The notes: generated by a model not told the origin, from the sequence alone. A stretch of DNA of 64,000 bases from Rhodospirillaceae bacterium (GCA_028819475.1 JAPPLJ010000030.1:62001-126000), one strand, 5' to 3'; counted from the first letter of the stretch, positions 26,918 to 38,275 are shown. Program-made: numbers and translations.

Positions 26918-29809
26918 ATGACCGTCGACTACCGAGACACGATTTTCCTGCCGCAAACCGACTTTCCCATGCGCGCCGGCCTGCCGAAGAAGGAGCCGGA
27001 AATCCAGAAGCGCTGGGAAGAGGAGGATCTCTACGGCCAGTTGCGCCGGATCAGCACGGGCCGCGAGAAATTCATCCTGCACGACGGGCCGCCCTACGCC
27101 AACGGCAACATCCATATCGGCACCGGGCTCAACAAGATCCTCAAGGACCTGATCAACCGGACCCAGCAGATGCTGGGCAAGGACGCCAACTACGTTCCGG
27201 GCTGGGACTGCCACGGCCTGCCGATCGAATGGAAGATCGAGGAGCAGTACCGCGCCAAGGGCCGGGACCGCGGCGCCGTCCCGATCAACGATTTCCGGCG
27301 CGAATGCCGCGAGTTCGCCGAACACTGGATCGAGGTCCAGCGCCAGGAGTTCAAGCGCCTCGGCGTGATCGGCCGCTGGGACGATCCCTACCTGACGATG
27401 ACGTTCGACTCCGAGGCGCTGATCGCGGCCGAGCTGATGAAGTTCGCCGCCGGCGGCAAGCTCTATCGCGGCTCGAAACCCGTCATGTGGTCGGTCGTCG
27501 AGGGCACGGCGCTCGCCGAGGCGGAGGTCGAATATCTCGACCACGAGTCCGACACGATCTGGGCGAAATTTCCGGTCGTCGGCGGGCCCGGCGATCTCGT
27601 CGGCGCCTCGGTTGCCATCTGGACGACGACGCCGTGGACGATCCCCGGCAACCGGGCGGTCTGCTATTCCGGCCGCCTGCCCTACGGCGTTTACGAAGTC
27701 ACCGCGGCGCCGGACGGCAACTGGGCGAAGGCCGGCGACCGGCTGATTCTGGCCGACGCCCTCGCCGCCGACGTCATGGGCGCGGCGCGGGTCGAAAGTT
27801 TCGAGAAGCGGCGGGCGGTCGGCGCGGAGGATCTGGCGGCGGCGACCTGCGCCCATCCGCTGCGCGCGGCCGGCCTCGGCGGCTACGGGTTCGACGTGCC
27901 GCTGCTTGCCGGCGAGCACGTTACCGACGACGCCGGCACCGGCTTCGTCCACACCGCACCCGGACACGGCCGCGAGGACTTCGATATCTGGACGGCCGAG
28001 GAAGCCGGGATCGGGGCCCGGGGCATCGACACCGCCATCCCCTTCACCGTCGGCGCGGACGGGGCGTTCACCGAAGATGCGCCCGGCTTCACCGGCGAAT
28101 TCGTCATTACCGACAAGGGGAAGAAAGGCGGCGCCAACAAGGCGGTGATCGCCGCCCTCGCCGCGGCCGATGCCCTGATCGCCCGGGGCCGCCTGACGCA
28201 CCAGTATCCCCATTCCTGGCGCTCGAAGAAGCCGGTCATCTTCCGCAACACGCCGCAATGGTTCATCGGCATGGGCGACGGTGAGGCGGAAGGCCTGCGC
28301 AAGGTGGCGCTCGGCGCCATCGACGCGACCCGCTTCGTGCCGGCGGCGGGGCGCAACCGCCTGTACGCCATGATCGAGCAGCGGCCGGACTGGGTGATCT
28401 CGCGACAGCGGGCCTGGGGCGTGCCGATCGCCGTGTTCGCCGACCCGGCGACCGGCGAGGTGCTGAACGACCCGGCGGTTAACGCGCGCATTATCGAAGC
28501 CTTCCGCGAAGAGAGTTCCGACGCCTGGTTCCGGGACGGCGCGCGCGAGCGCTTCCTGGGCGGCGCGTACCGGGACGGTCCGTGGCAGAAGGTTGACGAC
28601 ATTCTCGACGTGTGGTTCGAGAGCGGCTGCACCCACGCCTTCTGCCTGGAGCAGGAGCCGGACGAACTGGTCTGGCCGGCCTCGCTCTATCTGGAAGGCT
28701 CGGACCAGCATCGCGGCTGGTTCCATTCCTCGCTTCTGGAATCCTGCGGCACCCGCGGCCGGGCCCCTTACGAGGCCGTGCTGACCCACGGTTTCGTGAC
28801 GGACGAGGACGGCCGCAAGATGTCCAAGTCCCTGGGCAACGTGACGGCGCCCCAGGAGATTTGCGACCGGTACGGCGCCGATATCCTGCGCCTGTGGGTC
28901 GTCGCCTCGGACTATTCCGAAGACCTGCGCATCGGGCCGGAGATCGTCAAACAGCAGGCCGACACCTACCGCCGCCTGCGCAACACGCTGCGCTTTATCC
29001 TCGGCAACGTCGCCGGCTTCTCGGAGGAGGAGAAAGTCGCGCCGGCGGACTTGCCGGAGCTTGAGCGCTGGGTGCTGCACCGGCTGCACGCGCTGGACGG
29101 CGAATTGCGCAAGGCGTGCGACGACTTCGAGTTCCACGGCTTCTACGCCGCCCTGCACCATTTCTGCGCCACCGAATTGTCGGCCTTCTATCTCGATATC
29201 CGCAAGGATGCGCTCTATTGCGACCGGCCGGATTCGCAGCGGCGGCGGGCGGCGCGGACGGTGCTGGACATTCTGTTCGACTGCCTGACCGCCTGGCTTG
29301 CGCCGGTGATCTGCTTCACCGCGGAAGAGGCCTGGGCGGCCCGGCACGGCGACAATGCCGGCAGCGTTCATCTGCGCACCTTCCCGGACATTCCGGCAGA
29401 CTGGCGCGACGACGCCCTGGCGGCGAAATGGTCGAAGATCCGCGCCTTGAGGCGTGTCGTGACCGGCGCGCTGGAGGAAGAGCGGGCGGCCAAGCGGATC
29501 GGCTCGAGTCTGGACGCCGCCCCGGCGGTCGAAGCGACGCCCGATTTTGTCGAGGCGATGAACGGCGTCGACCTTGCCGAGATCGCGATCACGTCTGCCG
29601 CCACGCTCACGCCGAGCGCCGATCCGCAGGGCGCGTTCGCCATGCCGGAAATCGCCGGCGTCGCCGTGACGCCGGCACCGGCCGAACATCCGAAATGCGC
29701 CCGGTGCTGGAAGAAACTGCCGGATGTCGGCGCCGATCCGGACGTGCCGGATACCTGCGGCCGCTGTGCCGATGCGGTCCGGGCCCATCGGGTCCGGGCC
29801 CTGCGCTGA
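26918..29809 (+). CDS. ileS: Isoleucyl-tRNA synthetase
   Basis: A protein of 963 residues. It has the class I signature [20 protein letters not shown] (HIGH-type, near residue 66), an editing domain with [15 protein letters not shown], the tRNA-contact region [21 protein letters not shown] as [10 protein letters not shown], and a C-terminal zinc site CARCWKKL...CGRCADAV. It charges tRNA-Ile. ATG 26918 fits. It stands 9 bp before lspA, the classic ribF-ileS-lspA order. Confidence 0.98.
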   Translation: MTVDYRDTIFLPQTDFPMRAGLPKKEPEIQKRWEEEDLYGQLRRISTGREKFILHDGPPYANGNIHIGTGLNKILKDLINRTQQMLGKDANYVPGWDCHGLPIEWKIEEQYRAKGRDRGAVPINDFRRECREFAEHWIEVQRQEFKRLGVIGRWDDPYLTMTFDSEALIAAELMKFAAGGKLYRGSKPVMWSVVEGTALAEAEVEYLDHESDTIWAKFPVVGGPGDLVGASVAIWTTTPWTIPGNRAVCYSGRLPYGVYEVTAAPDGNWAKAGDRLILADALAADVMGAARVESFEKRRAVGAEDLAAATCAHPLRAAGLGGYGFDVPLLAGEHVTDDAGTGFVHTAPGHGREDFDIWTAEEAGIGARGIDTAIPFTVGADGAFTEDAPGFTGEFVITDKGKKGGANKAVIAALAAADALIARGRLTHQYPHSWRSKKPVIFRNTPQWFIGMGDGEAEGLRKVALGAIDATRFVPAAGRNRLYAMIEQRPDWVISRQRAWGVPIAVFADPATGEVLNDPAVNARIIEAFREESSDAWFRDGARERFLGGAYRDGPWQKVDDILDVWFESGCTHAFCLEQEPDELVWPASLYLEGSDQHRGWFHSSLLESCGTRGRAPYEAVLTHGFVTDEDGRKMSKSLGNVTAPQEICDRYGADILRLWVVASDYSEDLRIGPEIVKQQADTYRRLRNTLRFILGNVAGFSEEEKVAPADLPELERWVLHRLHALDGELRKACDDFEFHGFYAALHHFCATELSAFYLDIRKDALYCDRPDSQRRRAARTVLDILFDCLTAWLAPVICFTAEEAWAARHGDNAGSVHLRTFPDIPADWRDDALAAKWSKIRALRRVVTGALEEERAAKRIGSSLDAAPAVEATPDFVEAMNGVDLAEIAITSAATLTPSADPQGAFAMPEIAGVAVTPAPAEHPKCARCWKKLPDVGADPDVPDTCGRCADAVRAHRVRALR

Positions 29810-29818
29810 AGGGCGGAT

Positions 29819-30301
29819 ATGGCCGTCCGGCGATACGGCTTCGTCGCCGGCCTCGGCGCCCTGATCCTGGCGCTCGACCAGATCACCAAGGTCTGGGTTC
29901 TCGGCGCCCTCAGCGCCGCCCGGCCGGCGATCGAGGTCACCTCGTTCCTCAACATCGTCCTGGTCTGGAACCGGGGCATCAGCTTCGGGCTGTTCAACCG
30001 CGAATCCGATTGGCAGCCCTGGCTGCTCGTCGGTCTGAGCCTCGTCATCGTGGCCGGTCTTCTGCTCTGGCTGCGCACGGAGCGCGGCCGGTGGATGACG
30101 CTGGCGATCGCCCTGCTCGCCGGCGGCGCGATCGGCAATGCGGTGGACCGGGTGCGCCTCGGCGCCGTGGTGGATTTCCTCGATTTCCATGTCCGCGGCT
30201 GGCATTTCGCGGCGTTCAACGTGGCCGACGCGGCGATCACCTGCGGCGTGGCGGTATTACTGGTCGGTTCCTTGTTCGGCAGCCGGAATGACGCTACATA
30301 G
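29819..30301 (+). CDS. lspA: Prolipoprotein signal peptidase (signal peptidase II)
   Basis: A protein of 160 residues with four hydrophobic helices. The catalytic Asp residues lie in GNAVDRVRLGAVVDFLDF and FNVADAAITCG, and DQITKVWV is near the N-terminus. It cleaves signal peptides of lipoproteins in the inner membrane. The lipoprotein encoded next is a natural substrate. Confidence 0.97.
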   Translation: MAVRRYGFVAGLGALILALDQITKVWVLGALSAARPAIEVTSFLNIVLVWNRGISFGLFNRESDWQPWLLVGLSLVIVAGLLLWLRTERGRWMTLAIALLAGGAIGNAVDRVRLGAVVDFLDFHVRGWHFAAFNVADAAITCGVAVLLVGSLFGSRNDAT

Positions 30302-30354
30302 CGTGACGAATCGGTCCTCCGGAATTTTCGCGGAACGATGGAGAGGCGAAGGCG

Positions 30355-30831
30355 ATGACGAGACACGAGCGCCCTGTCCGGCGGCCTTTCGGGATCGCGG
30401 TCGCCCTGGGTGCGATGCTGGCGCTGGGCGGCTGCGAAACCCTTGGCGAGGCCTTCAGCGGCGTCAATCCGATCGCGAAGGAACTCGACCAGTCGGCGAC
30501 CAAGGGCGGCGGCAAGACGGACAAGCTCGCGATCCCGCCGGGTTACGGGCAACGGCCGACAGCCGGCAAGGCCGCGGGCGGCGATACCCGCAAACCCGGA
30601 GACGCGCCGAAAGCCGGCGCCGGCAAGGCTCCGGAAAAGGTCGGCGATCCGAAGAAGATCGACCTCAAGACCGGTACAACCGGCGAAACGACCGAGGGCC
30701 GGACGCTGAACACGAACCGCAGGATCGTCCGCGAGGACCGGGTCGAGACCCGCGGCAAGGAGATCGTCAAAGAAGGCGACCCGAGCAAAGGCGAAAAGGA
30801 ACTCCTCAAACCTTCGAAGAAGAAAAGCTAG
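30355..30831 (+). CDS. BamF-like / DUF3035-type lipoprotein
   Basis: A protein of 158 residues. A signal peptide ends in the lipobox LALGGC (Cys near 25), and the mature part contains DKLAIPPGYGQRP, which resembles the IPPDYxLRPP motif of alphaproteobacterial DUF3035/BamF lipoproteins. The rest is low-complexity and rich in Lys, Gly and Thr, likely disordered. Its position between lspA and an M16 pair is typical of this family, which is linked to the outer-membrane assembly machine. The weak similarity outside the motif keeps the function provisional. Confidence 0.8.
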   Translation: MTRHERPVRRPFGIAVALGAMLALGGCETLGEAFSGVNPIAKELDQSATKGGGKTDKLAIPPGYGQRPTAGKAAGGDTRKPGDAPKAGAGKAPEKVGDPKKIDLKTGTTGETTEGRTLNTNRRIVREDRVETRGKEIVKEGDPSKGEKELLKPSKKKS

Positions 30832-31004
30832 CCCGGATTTCCTGCCGCAGTTGCGGTCTGCGCGGCGCCCGGGGCGGCGGACCGCGCCCCGGTCGATCAT
30901 ATTGCCACATCCCGGCCACAAGTTGCGGCCATGAAACGCCCCCAAAGCGTTGGGCGGGCGGTTTTCCCTGCCGCCGGGCCCGTCAGCCAAGGCAGGAGAA
31001 GTCC

Positions 31005-32426
31005 TTGATCGGTCGACGAATTGTGCGCCGCGCGGCGCTTGCGGGGCCGGCCCTTGCCGCCCTGATGCTGATGGGCGGGTCGATGGCAGCCGGCGTTCCG
31101 GCCGTTGCGGCCGAGCCCCAACGCCAGGGCTTGTTCAACGCGCAGACCTTCACCCTGAAGAACGGGCTTCGCGGGGTCGTCATCGTCAACCGGCGGGCGC
31201 CGGTCGCCCTCCATATGGTCTGGTACCGGGCCGGCGCCATCGACGAACCGGCCGGCAAGTCAGGCATCGCGCATTTTGTCGAACACCTGCTGTTCAAGGG
31301 CACAAAAACGCTGAAATCCGGGGAATTTTCCAGGATCGTCGCCGCCAATGGCGGCCGGGAAAACGCCTTCACCAGCTGGGACTACACCGGCTACTACCAG
31401 TTCGTCGCCAGGGACCGCCTGCCCCGGATGATGGAGATCGAGGCGGACCGCATGGCGAACCTCGTGCTCACGGAAGACAACATCGTCCAGGAACGGCGCG
31501 TCATCCTGGAGGAACGGCGCTCGCGTATCGAGGCGAGCCCCTCCACGATCCTGTGGGAGCAGGCGCGCCGCGCCCTTTTCCTCAACCATGGCTACGGCCG
31601 CCCGATCATCGGCTGGATGCACGAGATGGCGCAGCTGTCGCGGCAGGATGCGCTGGACTTTTACCGGCGGTTTTACGGCCCCGATAACGCGGTCCTTGTC
31701 GTCGCCGGCGATGTCGACCCCGCTGAGGTGCGCCGCCTGGCGAAGAAATACTACGGTCCCGTGCCGCGGCTGAAGGCGCCGCCGCACCGGCGCCTGCTGG
31801 AGCCGCCGCAGCGCGCCGAACGCCGGGTGATCTATCGCGACCGCCGCGTGCGCCGGCCTTCGTTCAGCCGGATGTACCATGCGCCCGGTTACAACAGCAG
31901 CGGCGCGGAGCACGCCTACGCCCTTCAGGTGCTGGCGCGGCTGCTCGGCTCGTCCTCTACCAGCCTGCTTTACCAGAGCCTGGTGGTGCGCCGGAAGCTG
32001 GCCACCGCCGCCGGCAGCGGCTATGGCGCGAGCCGGCGCGGACCGTCCAGCTTCTACCTGTTTGCGTCGCCGCGGCCGGGTGTCGGCATCGGCCGGCTGG
32101 AAGAGGCGGTCGACGACGAATTGGCGACGATCCTGAAAAAGGGCGTGCCGAAAGAGGAGGTCGAGGCGGCGAAGCGGCAATTGCAGGACATGGCGATCTT
32201 TGCCCGCGACAGCCTTCGGACCGGCGCCAACGCCATCGCAACGTCGCTGACGATCGGCCGGACGGTGCGGGACGTCGAGGAATGGCCGGCGCGGATCGGC
32301 GCGGTAACGGTCGACCAGGTCAACGCCGCGGCGCGCCACGTCCTGCAACGGCGCAAGTCGGTCACCGCCCTGTTGCTGCCGGACGAGCCCGCCGAAGCGG
32401 ACAAGGCCGGGGAGCAGAGGCAATGA
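31005..32426 (+). CDS. M16 family metallopeptidase, catalytic partner
   Basis: A protein of 473 residues. A signal peptide (LAALMLMGGSMAAGVPAVAA) is followed by the peptidase domain with the inverted zinc motif HFVEHLLF (His90, Glu93, His94) and RRVILEERRSR. The protein is exported and acts as a zinc protease in the periplasm. The start is TTG 31005, six bases after AGGAGAAG; GTG 31023 is the alternative. Its TGA overlaps the ATG of the second M16 gene, so the two are made together, as is normal for paired M16 proteins. Confidence 0.93.
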   Translation: MIGRRIVRRAALAGPALAALMLMGGSMAAGVPAVAAEPQRQGLFNAQTFTLKNGLRGVVIVNRRAPVALHMVWYRAGAIDEPAGKSGIAHFVEHLLFKGTKTLKSGEFSRIVAANGGRENAFTSWDYTGYYQFVARDRLPRMMEIEADRMANLVLTEDNIVQERRVILEERRSRIEASPSTILWEQARRALFLNHGYGRPIIGWMHEMAQLSRQDALDFYRRFYGPDNAVLVVAGDVDPAEVRRLAKKYYGPVPRLKAPPHRRLLEPPQRAERRVIYRDRRVRRPSFSRMYHAPGYNSSGAEHAYALQVLARLLGSSSTSLLYQSLVVRRKLATAAGSGYGASRRGPSSFYLFASPRPGVGIGRLEEAVDDELATILKKGVPKEEVEAAKRQLQDMAIFARDSLRTGANAIATSLTIGRTVRDVEEWPARIGAVTVDQVNAAARHVLQRRKSVTALLLPDEPAEADKAGEQRQ

Positions 32427-33769
32427 GCGCCCGTCGGCGCAGCGCCGGACCGGCCCCCGGGTTCGTTCTCGGCGCACTTGTTCTCGGCGCGCTCGCCCTG
32501 TTCGCGGTTTCCGCCGCATCGGCCGCCGTCGAGGTGCGCAAGGTCGTCAGCCGGTCGGGCATCGTCGCCTGGCTGGTCGAGGATCACAGCAACCCGATCC
32601 TGTCGATGAGCTTCGGGTTTCGCGCTGGCGGTTCGTTCGATCCGGCCGGCAAGGAGGGACTGGCGGAACTGACGTCGATCCTGCTGGACGAAGGCGCCGG
32701 GCCGATGGATGCCCTGGCCTTCCAGAAAAAGCTCGAAAACCTCTCGATCCGGCTCGACTTCGAGGTCGGCCGCGACCAGTTCCACGGCGCGCTCAGGACG
32801 CTCAGCCGCAACAACGACGCGGCGTTCGAAATGATCGGGCTGGCGCTCACCCGGCCGCGCTTCGACGCCGACGCGGTCGAGCGGATGCGGGCCGGCCTGC
32901 TGTCGGGCTATCTGCGCGACAGCCGCCGGCCCCGTTACCTGGCGCGGCGCGCCTTCTGGTCGTCGGCCTTTCCGGACCATCCCTACGGACGCCCGGTTTC
33001 CGGCACGACAAAGAGCCTGGGCGCGATCGCCCGGGCCGACCTGGAGCGCTTCGTCGCCGATAATTTCACCCGGGACAACCTGTTTGTCGGCGTCGTCGGC
33101 GACGTGACCCCCGCCCAACTCGCGGTGTTGCTCGACAAGGCGTTCGGCGGCCTGCCGGCAAAACGGAAATCGCGCCCGGTGCCGGCCGCCGCGCCGAAGC
33201 TCGAAGGCGGACTTGTCGTCAAGCGGTTCGATACGCCGCAAAGCGTGGCGATGTTCGGCCAGCCGGGCCTGCCGCGCCGGCATCCCGATTACTATGCGGC
33301 GTATGTCCTGAACCATATCCTCGGCGGCGGCGGCTTCACTTCGCGCCTGTATCTGCAGATCCGCGAAAAACGCGGCCTGGCCTATTCCGTCTATTCCTAT
33401 CTCTGGCCGATGCGGCGCACGTCCCTGCTGCTCGGCGCGGTGGCGACCGAGAATGCGCGGGTGGCCGAATCGGTCGCGATCATCCGGGAGCAATGGGCCC
33501 GAATCGCTGAAACCGGGCCGACCGCCGAAGAACTGGCTGCCGCCAGGAAATACCTCACCGGCAGCTATCCGCTGCGTTTTTCGAGTTCTTCGCGGATCGC
33601 GGACATGCTGGTCGGTCTGCAGTTCGAGGGCCTGGAGCGGGATTATTTCGCCAGGCGGAACGGCTATATCGAAAAGGTCACCTTGGCGGATGTCCGGCGG
33701 GTGGCGAAAAGCCTGCTGAAACCCGACCGGCTGACCTTCTTCATTGTCGGCAAGCCCGCCGGCCTGTAA
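32423..33769 (+). CDS. M16 family protein, non-catalytic partner
   Basis: A protein of 448 residues with a signal peptide and the M16 fold (RAGGSFDPAGKEGLAELTSI, YVLNHILGGGGFTSRLYLQI, REKRGLAYSVYSY). At the position of HxxEH it reads LAELTSILLDEG, so the zinc ligands are absent. It would pair with the preceding active protease to form the substrate chamber. It overlaps that gene by 4 bp (ATGA). Confidence 0.92.
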   Translation: MSARRRSAGPAPGFVLGALVLGALALFAVSAASAAVEVRKVVSRSGIVAWLVEDHSNPILSMSFGFRAGGSFDPAGKEGLAELTSILLDEGAGPMDALAFQKKLENLSIRLDFEVGRDQFHGALRTLSRNNDAAFEMIGLALTRPRFDADAVERMRAGLLSGYLRDSRRPRYLARRAFWSSAFPDHPYGRPVSGTTKSLGAIARADLERFVADNFTRDNLFVGVVGDVTPAQLAVLLDKAFGGLPAKRKSRPVPAAAPKLEGGLVVKRFDTPQSVAMFGQPGLPRRHPDYYAAYVLNHILGGGGFTSRLYLQIREKRGLAYSVYSYLWPMRRTSLLLGAVATENARVAESVAIIREQWARIAETGPTAEELAAARKYLTGSYPLRFSSSSRIADMLVGLQFEGLERDYFARRNGYIEKVTLADVRRVAKSLLKPDRLTFFIVGKPAGL

Positions 33770-33851
33770 GCATTGGCAGGTGACAATCGACCATTGAACG
33801 CTGCGGGGCCGGCCGTTTTCCGCCGGCGCCGACCTGGGCCGGCCGATCCCG

Positions 33852-35129
33852 ATGACGCCCCTCTATTCGCAGGATATTTCCGGAATCCTTGCGGCGCCGT
33901 CCGGCGCCGGCGGCCTGTCGCAAGCCGCCTTCGACGCCGCGTGCAACGAGGCCTGGCGCGCCTTGCTACGGCTGCGCGACGAGCACGCGGCCGGCGCGCC
34001 GCTGATGCGCCACGCATTTCGCGACGACGACCTGCCCGGGATCGAAACGGCGGCGCAGACGCTGGCTGGCGGGACATCCCGGATTTTCATGATCGGCGCG
34101 GGCGGATCGTCGCTCGGCGCAAGGACCTTGTGCGCGACCGCATGGGCCGGCCGGTCGACGTTCATCGAAAATGCCGATCCGGACACCGTGGGCCGGGTAG
34201 GCAGAGCCGAAATTGCCGACAGCGCCTTCCTCGCCGTCTCGAAATCGGGCGCCACCGCCGAGACCCTGGCGGTCTTCGCGTTGTTCTGGGCCGAGGCAGC
34301 GGAGGCGCTGGGCCCGGCCGAGGCCGCGAAGCGGTTTCTTGTCGTTACCGGACCGGATGAGTCGCCGCTGCGCCGGCTCGCCCTGCGGCACGGCATCGGG
34401 ATTGTGGACCACGAAGCGGACGTGGTCGGCCGCATGTCCATTCTCGCCAATGTCGGGCTGCTGCCGGCCGCCATCAACGGCGTCGACGGCCGGGCGGTCC
34501 GTGCCGGTGCGCGCGCGGTTGCGGAACAGGCGTTGACGGCGGACGCGGCGGCGGCCTGCCCGCCGGCCCTGGGCGCGGCGATGCAGGTTGCGCTGATGCG
34601 CGGGCGGGGCGCGACCGCCAGCATCCTGATGCCCTACGCCGACCGGCTGGCGGACTTTTCCCTCTGGTACGCACAGCTCTGGGCGGAGAGCCTGGGCAAG
34701 CAGGGCTGCGGCAGCATGCCCTATCCGGCGCTCGGCATGGTCGACCAGCACAGCCAGCTCCAGTTCTGGCTCGACGGCCCGCCGACCGGCGTCTACACGC
34801 TCATCGACCTGCCGCCCGCCGATACGCCGCCGCTGCGCCCCAACGACCCCGGCCTCGACTGGATGGACGGCCGGACCCTCGGCGAACTCATGCAGGCCGC
34901 AGCGCGCGCAACATCCCGGACTCTGGCCAAGAACGGCCGCCCGGTGCGGCGGATCCGGCTGGCGAGGACACGCGTCGATGCGCAGAGCGTCGGCGCCCTG
35001 GCGATGCATTTCATGCTGGAGACGGCGCTCGCCGGATACATGCTGGGGGTGGACCCCTATACCCAACCTGCCGTGGACGCGGCAAAGGCGATGGTGCGCG
35101 ATTTTCTCTCGAATTCCGGAGAGAATTGA
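33852..35129 (+). CDS. pgi: Glucose-6-phosphate isomerase
   Basis: A protein of 425 residues, a short alphaproteobacterial form. It shows IFMIGAGGSSLGARTL, the phosphate-binding SKSGATAETLAVF, FSLWYAQLWAESLGKQGCGS and a late catalytic region DQHSQLQFWLDGP. It interconverts glucose-6-phosphate and fructose-6-phosphate. The size is well below the ~550 residues of the E. coli enzyme, but the motifs are complete. mutL starts 17 bp downstream. Confidence 0.92.
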   Translation: MTPLYSQDISGILAAPSGAGGLSQAAFDAACNEAWRALLRLRDEHAAGAPLMRHAFRDDDLPGIETAAQTLAGGTSRIFMIGAGGSSLGARTLCATAWAGRSTFIENADPDTVGRVGRAEIADSAFLAVSKSGATAETLAVFALFWAEAAEALGPAEAAKRFLVVTGPDESPLRRLALRHGIGIVDHEADVVGRMSILANVGLLPAAINGVDGRAVRAGARAVAEQALTADAAAACPPALGAAMQVALMRGRGATASILMPYADRLADFSLWYAQLWAESLGKQGCGSMPYPALGMVDQHSQLQFWLDGPPTGVYTLIDLPPADTPPLRPNDPGLDWMDGRTLGELMQAAARATSRTLAKNGRPVRRIRLARTRVDAQSVGALAMHFMLETALAGYMLGVDPYTQPAVDAAKAMVRDFLSNSGEN

Positions 35130-35146
35130 TCTACATTATTTGGTGA

Positions 35147-36976
35147 ATGATTCGTCTCCTTCCACCAGATGTTGTTAACCGGATCGCTGCGGGCGAGGTG
35201 ATCGAGCGCCCTGCGGCCGTCGTCAAGGAACTGGTCGAGAACGCGATCGACGCCGGTGCGCGCAGGATCGATGCGGTCGTGCGCAACGGCGGCCGGAGCT
35301 ATATCGCCGTGACCGACGACGGCTGCGGCATGGGGCGCAAGGCCCTGTCGCTTGCCGTGGAGCGGCACGCCACCAGCAAGCTGCCGGGCGACGACCTCGT
35401 CAACATTTCGACCCTCGGCTTCCGCGGCGAGGCGCTGCCTTCGATCGGCGCGGTCAGCCGGCTCAAGATCGCGACCCGGGAGGCGGACACCGATTCGGGC
35501 TGGTCGATCCACGTTCACGGCGGCCTGCGCGGCATTCCCGGACCGGCGCCGATGCCGGGCGGCACCAAGGTCGAGGTGTTCGACCTGTTCTACGCCACGC
35601 CGGCTCGGCTCAAGTTCCTCAAGAGCGAGCGCAGCGAGCAGCAGGCGGTTTGCGACACCATCAACCGCCTGGCGATGGCCCATCCGGAAATCGGTTTCAG
35701 CCTGCGCGGCGACGGCGAACGCCCCCTGCTTGCGCTACCGGTCAACACCGGGGACATGTTCGATGTCCGGCTGGCGCGGCTCTCGGCGATCCTGGGCAAG
35801 GATTTTGCCGACAATGCGGTGCGCGTCGACGCCATGCGCGACGGTTTGCGGCTGACCGGCCATATCGGCGTGCCGACGCTGCATCGCGGAACCGCGCGGC
35901 ACCAGTATCTCTTCGTCAACGGCCGGCCGGTAAAGGACCGCCTGATGACCGGGGCCGTGCGCGGCGCCTATCGCGATTTCCTGGCCCGCGACCGCCATCC
36001 GCTTGTTGCCCTGTTTCTCGATATTCCGCCGGCCGAAGTGGACGTGAACGTCCATCCGGCCAAGACCGAAGTCCGGTTCCGGGATGCCGGAACGGTCCGC
36101 GGGCTGATCGTCAGCGCCCTGCGCCATGCGCTGGCCGAGGCCGGGCATCGTGCGTCGTCGACGGTTTCGGACGCCGCGCTCGGCTCGTTCCGGCCGTCGA
36201 GCGGCGCGGCGCCGTCCCATGCTTCCGGGCATTCGTTCAACGGCCATCGGCCGGCCTACGACGGCATGGCCGAAGCGACGACCGAGTGGCAGGGCCCCGA
36301 CGCCGCGCAACGGCCCGCAACGGACGCGTTTGACGGCGTCTCGGCGCCATCGGCGCAGCCGGTCGAGGCGCCGGACGTCGACGACACGGGTTTCGACAAT
36401 CCCCTGGGAGCGGCCCGGGCCCAGGTTCACCGGACCTACATCGTATCCCAGACCGCCGACGGAATCGTGATCGTGGACCAGCACGCGGCGCACGAACGGC
36501 TGGTCTACGAGGAGATGAAGAAGGCGCTCGCCAACGGCGGCGTCCAGCGCCAGGGCCTGTTGATCCCGGAAGTCGTCGAGCTGGACGACGACGCGGCCAA
36601 CGCCCTGATCGCCCGCCGCGGCGACCTGGCGGAACTCGGGCTGGCGATCGAGAAATTCGGCGGCGGCGCCATCGTCGTGCGCGAATATCCGGCGCTGCTC
36701 GGCGACGGCGACATCCAGGGCCTGGTGCGCGACCTGGCCGACGAGGTCGTCGATCTGGGCGGCGATTTTTCGCTGAAGGAAAAGCTTGACGAGGTGTGCG
36801 GCACGATCGCCTGCCACAGCTCGATCCGCGCCGGCCGGCCGATGAACGGCGACGAGATGAACGCCCTGTTGCGCCAGATGGAGGCCACGCCCCACAGCGG
36901 CCAGTGCAATCACGGCCGGCCGACCTATGTCGAACTGAAGCTGGACGATCTGGAGCGGCTGTTCGGCCGGCGGTAG
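35147..36976 (+). CDS. mutL: DNA mismatch repair protein MutL
   Basis: A protein of 609 residues. The GHKL ATPase part contains [31 protein letters not shown] and RHATSKL, with [17 protein letters not shown], and the transducer has [10 protein letters not shown] and [14 protein letters not shown]. After a variable linker (about 340-415) the C-terminal dimer domain has [11 protein letters not shown] and [20 protein letters not shown]; the endonuclease motif DQHAxxExxxxE found in many MutL proteins is not clearly complete. It links MutS to downstream repair steps. Confidence 0.97.
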   Translation: MIRLLPPDVVNRIAAGEVIERPAAVVKELVENAIDAGARRIDAVVRNGGRSYIAVTDDGCGMGRKALSLAVERHATSKLPGDDLVNISTLGFRGEALPSIGAVSRLKIATREADTDSGWSIHVHGGLRGIPGPAPMPGGTKVEVFDLFYATPARLKFLKSERSEQQAVCDTINRLAMAHPEIGFSLRGDGERPLLALPVNTGDMFDVRLARLSAILGKDFADNAVRVDAMRDGLRLTGHIGVPTLHRGTARHQYLFVNGRPVKDRLMTGAVRGAYRDFLARDRHPLVALFLDIPPAEVDVNVHPAKTEVRFRDAGTVRGLIVSALRHALAEAGHRASSTVSDAALGSFRPSSGAAPSHASGHSFNGHRPAYDGMAEATTEWQGPDAAQRPATDAFDGVSAPSAQPVEAPDVDDTGFDNPLGAARAQVHRTYIVSQTADGIVIVDQHAAHERLVYEEMKKALANGGVQRQGLLIPEVVELDDDAANALIARRGDLAELGLAIEKFGGGAIVVREYPALLGDGDIQGLVRDLADEVVDLGGDFSLKEKLDEVCGTIACHSSIRAGRPMNGDEMNALLRQMEATPHSGQCNHGRPTYVELKLDDLERLFGRR

Positions 36977-37098
36977 ATTTCAGCCCGAAGAGCCGGGGAT
37001 CGGGCGCGTGCGGGAAACAGCCTCGCAGGGGCGTTATTTCAAGAGCCAGTGTGCCGCCGGGGCCGCCGTCTCATTACGCAGGCGAAAGTGGATCGCGT

Positions 37099-37587
37099 TC
37101 ATGGCCGGACCTCGCTCGCAGCCGATCGGGCTCCCGGATCGGCCACGTCGTATTGCAGGAGCCGGCGTTGCAGCCGCCACGCGCCGTCTTCGCGCACGAA
37201 CACGTCCCGGTACCACCCGGTGCGGTGCACCACCTGCGACCCGTCGCTATTGAGCATCGCAACGGCGAGCAGCGCCGACAGGCCGTGCACCGTGCCGCGC
37301 GCGCCGGGCGTGAGACGCAGGTTCATCGTGTAGTGGCGGGTGCGGCGATCCCTGGGCCTGGCGCGCATCGTTTCGAACGCCGCGACAATGGCATCGCACC
37401 CGACCAGCGGGACCTCCACGACTCCGAGATCGGGCTCCGCATCGAAATGGGCATCCCGGGCCCAGATTCGGCGAAAGCGCTCGAAGTCGCCGGCATCTAT
37501 GGCGAGGCCGTAGTCGGCTACGAGGGCGCTGATGGCGACGAATGCGTCCGCGCTGACCGTGGCAGCCGAAGGTGCATCATCGTTCAC
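37099..37587 (-). CDS. SnoaL-like (NTF2-fold) protein
   Basis: A protein of 162 residues with the small NTF2/SnoaL fold pattern: ALVADYGLAIDAGDFERFRR, WARDAHFDAEPDLG, RTRHYTMNLRL, GWYRDVFVREDGAWRLQRR. Members act as polyketide cyclases, ring-hydroxylating dioxygenase small subunits or isomerases; here the role is unknown. The start is GTG 37587. It lies 81 bp from a second protein of the same fold. Confidence 0.82.
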   Translation of the reverse strand: MNDDAPSAATVSADAFVAISALVADYGLAIDAGDFERFRRIWARDAHFDAEPDLGVVEVPLVGCDAIVAAFETMRARPRDRRTRHYTMNLRLTPGARGTVHGLSALLAVAMLNSDGSQVVHRTGWYRDVFVREDGAWRLQRRLLQYDVADPGARSAASEVRP

Positions 37588-37668
37588 GGGTGTCCCCCTC
37601 TTTTCGAAATTGAATAGATCCTGTTACCCCGGTTCAGCGCAGCGCCCCTTTGTCTGACAGCTGCCGGC

Positions 37669-38151
37669 TTACGGCGTGGGCGAATCGATCCGCGGGCGCT
37701 TGGCCAAACCATACTCCATGGTGAGTAAGCGGCTTTCGAACCGCCATTGCCCGTCGCCGTCGCGGACGACGATGTCGTCGTAGAAGCCGGTATTGATGAT
37801 TGTCGGAACCGGCTGATCGAGCCTCATATGCGTCAGCACCGAGCTCACCCGCGCGCGGGACTCCGTAAGGTCGTCGACGAGAACGCTGGACATCAGGTGC
37901 CGCCGTTTCGCGACCGCATCGCCCGCATCGCGCCGGCCGAACATGAGCCGTGCAATGACCATCGACCCGCGCGCCGGGAAGGACGCACCCCCGGGTCGTG
38001 GCAGGACGTCGAAGCTCGCGTCCTCGACAAAGAGCGCGGCGAATTCCTCGACCGCGTCGGCCCCGCGACGATCGATGATGTGGGCGTAGCGGCTCACCAG
38101 ATCGGTGATCGCGCAGCGAACGCAACTTTGCGGTTCATGCGTAACGGTCAT
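37669..38151 (-). CDS. SnoaL-like (NTF2-fold) protein, second copy
   Basis: A protein of 160 residues with CAITDLVSRYAHIIDRRGAD, FVEDASFDVLPRPG and TGFYDDIVVRDGDGQWRFES, the same fold as its neighbour but only distantly alike. ATG 38151 removes an arginine-rich upstream extension that looks non-coding. It lies downstream of the amidase-hydrolase gene set on the same strand. The function is unknown. Confidence 0.8.
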   Translation of the reverse strand: MTVTHEPQSCVRCAITDLVSRYAHIIDRRGADAVEEFAALFVEDASFDVLPRPGGASFPARGSMVIARLMFGRRDAGDAVAKRRHLMSSVLVDDLTESRARVSSVLTHMRLDQPVPTIINTGFYDDIVVRDGDGQWRFESRLLTMEYGLAKRPRIDSPTP

Positions 38152-38275
38152 GTGTGCCTGCTTCTCGATGCCCGGATTTTTTCGGCGGTCATCGCTTATA
38201 CCATGCGGCGCGGGCGGGCCCCGCATCCGCCTCGGCCGCTTCGCGACTCGTCGCGCTCCAGGTGCAGGGCCGGGG

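Noticed and set aside
25688-30205. 1505-residue antisense frame across ribF, ileS and lspA
   Set aside because: It spans three well-supported genes and is Arg/Asp/Gly-rich without domains.
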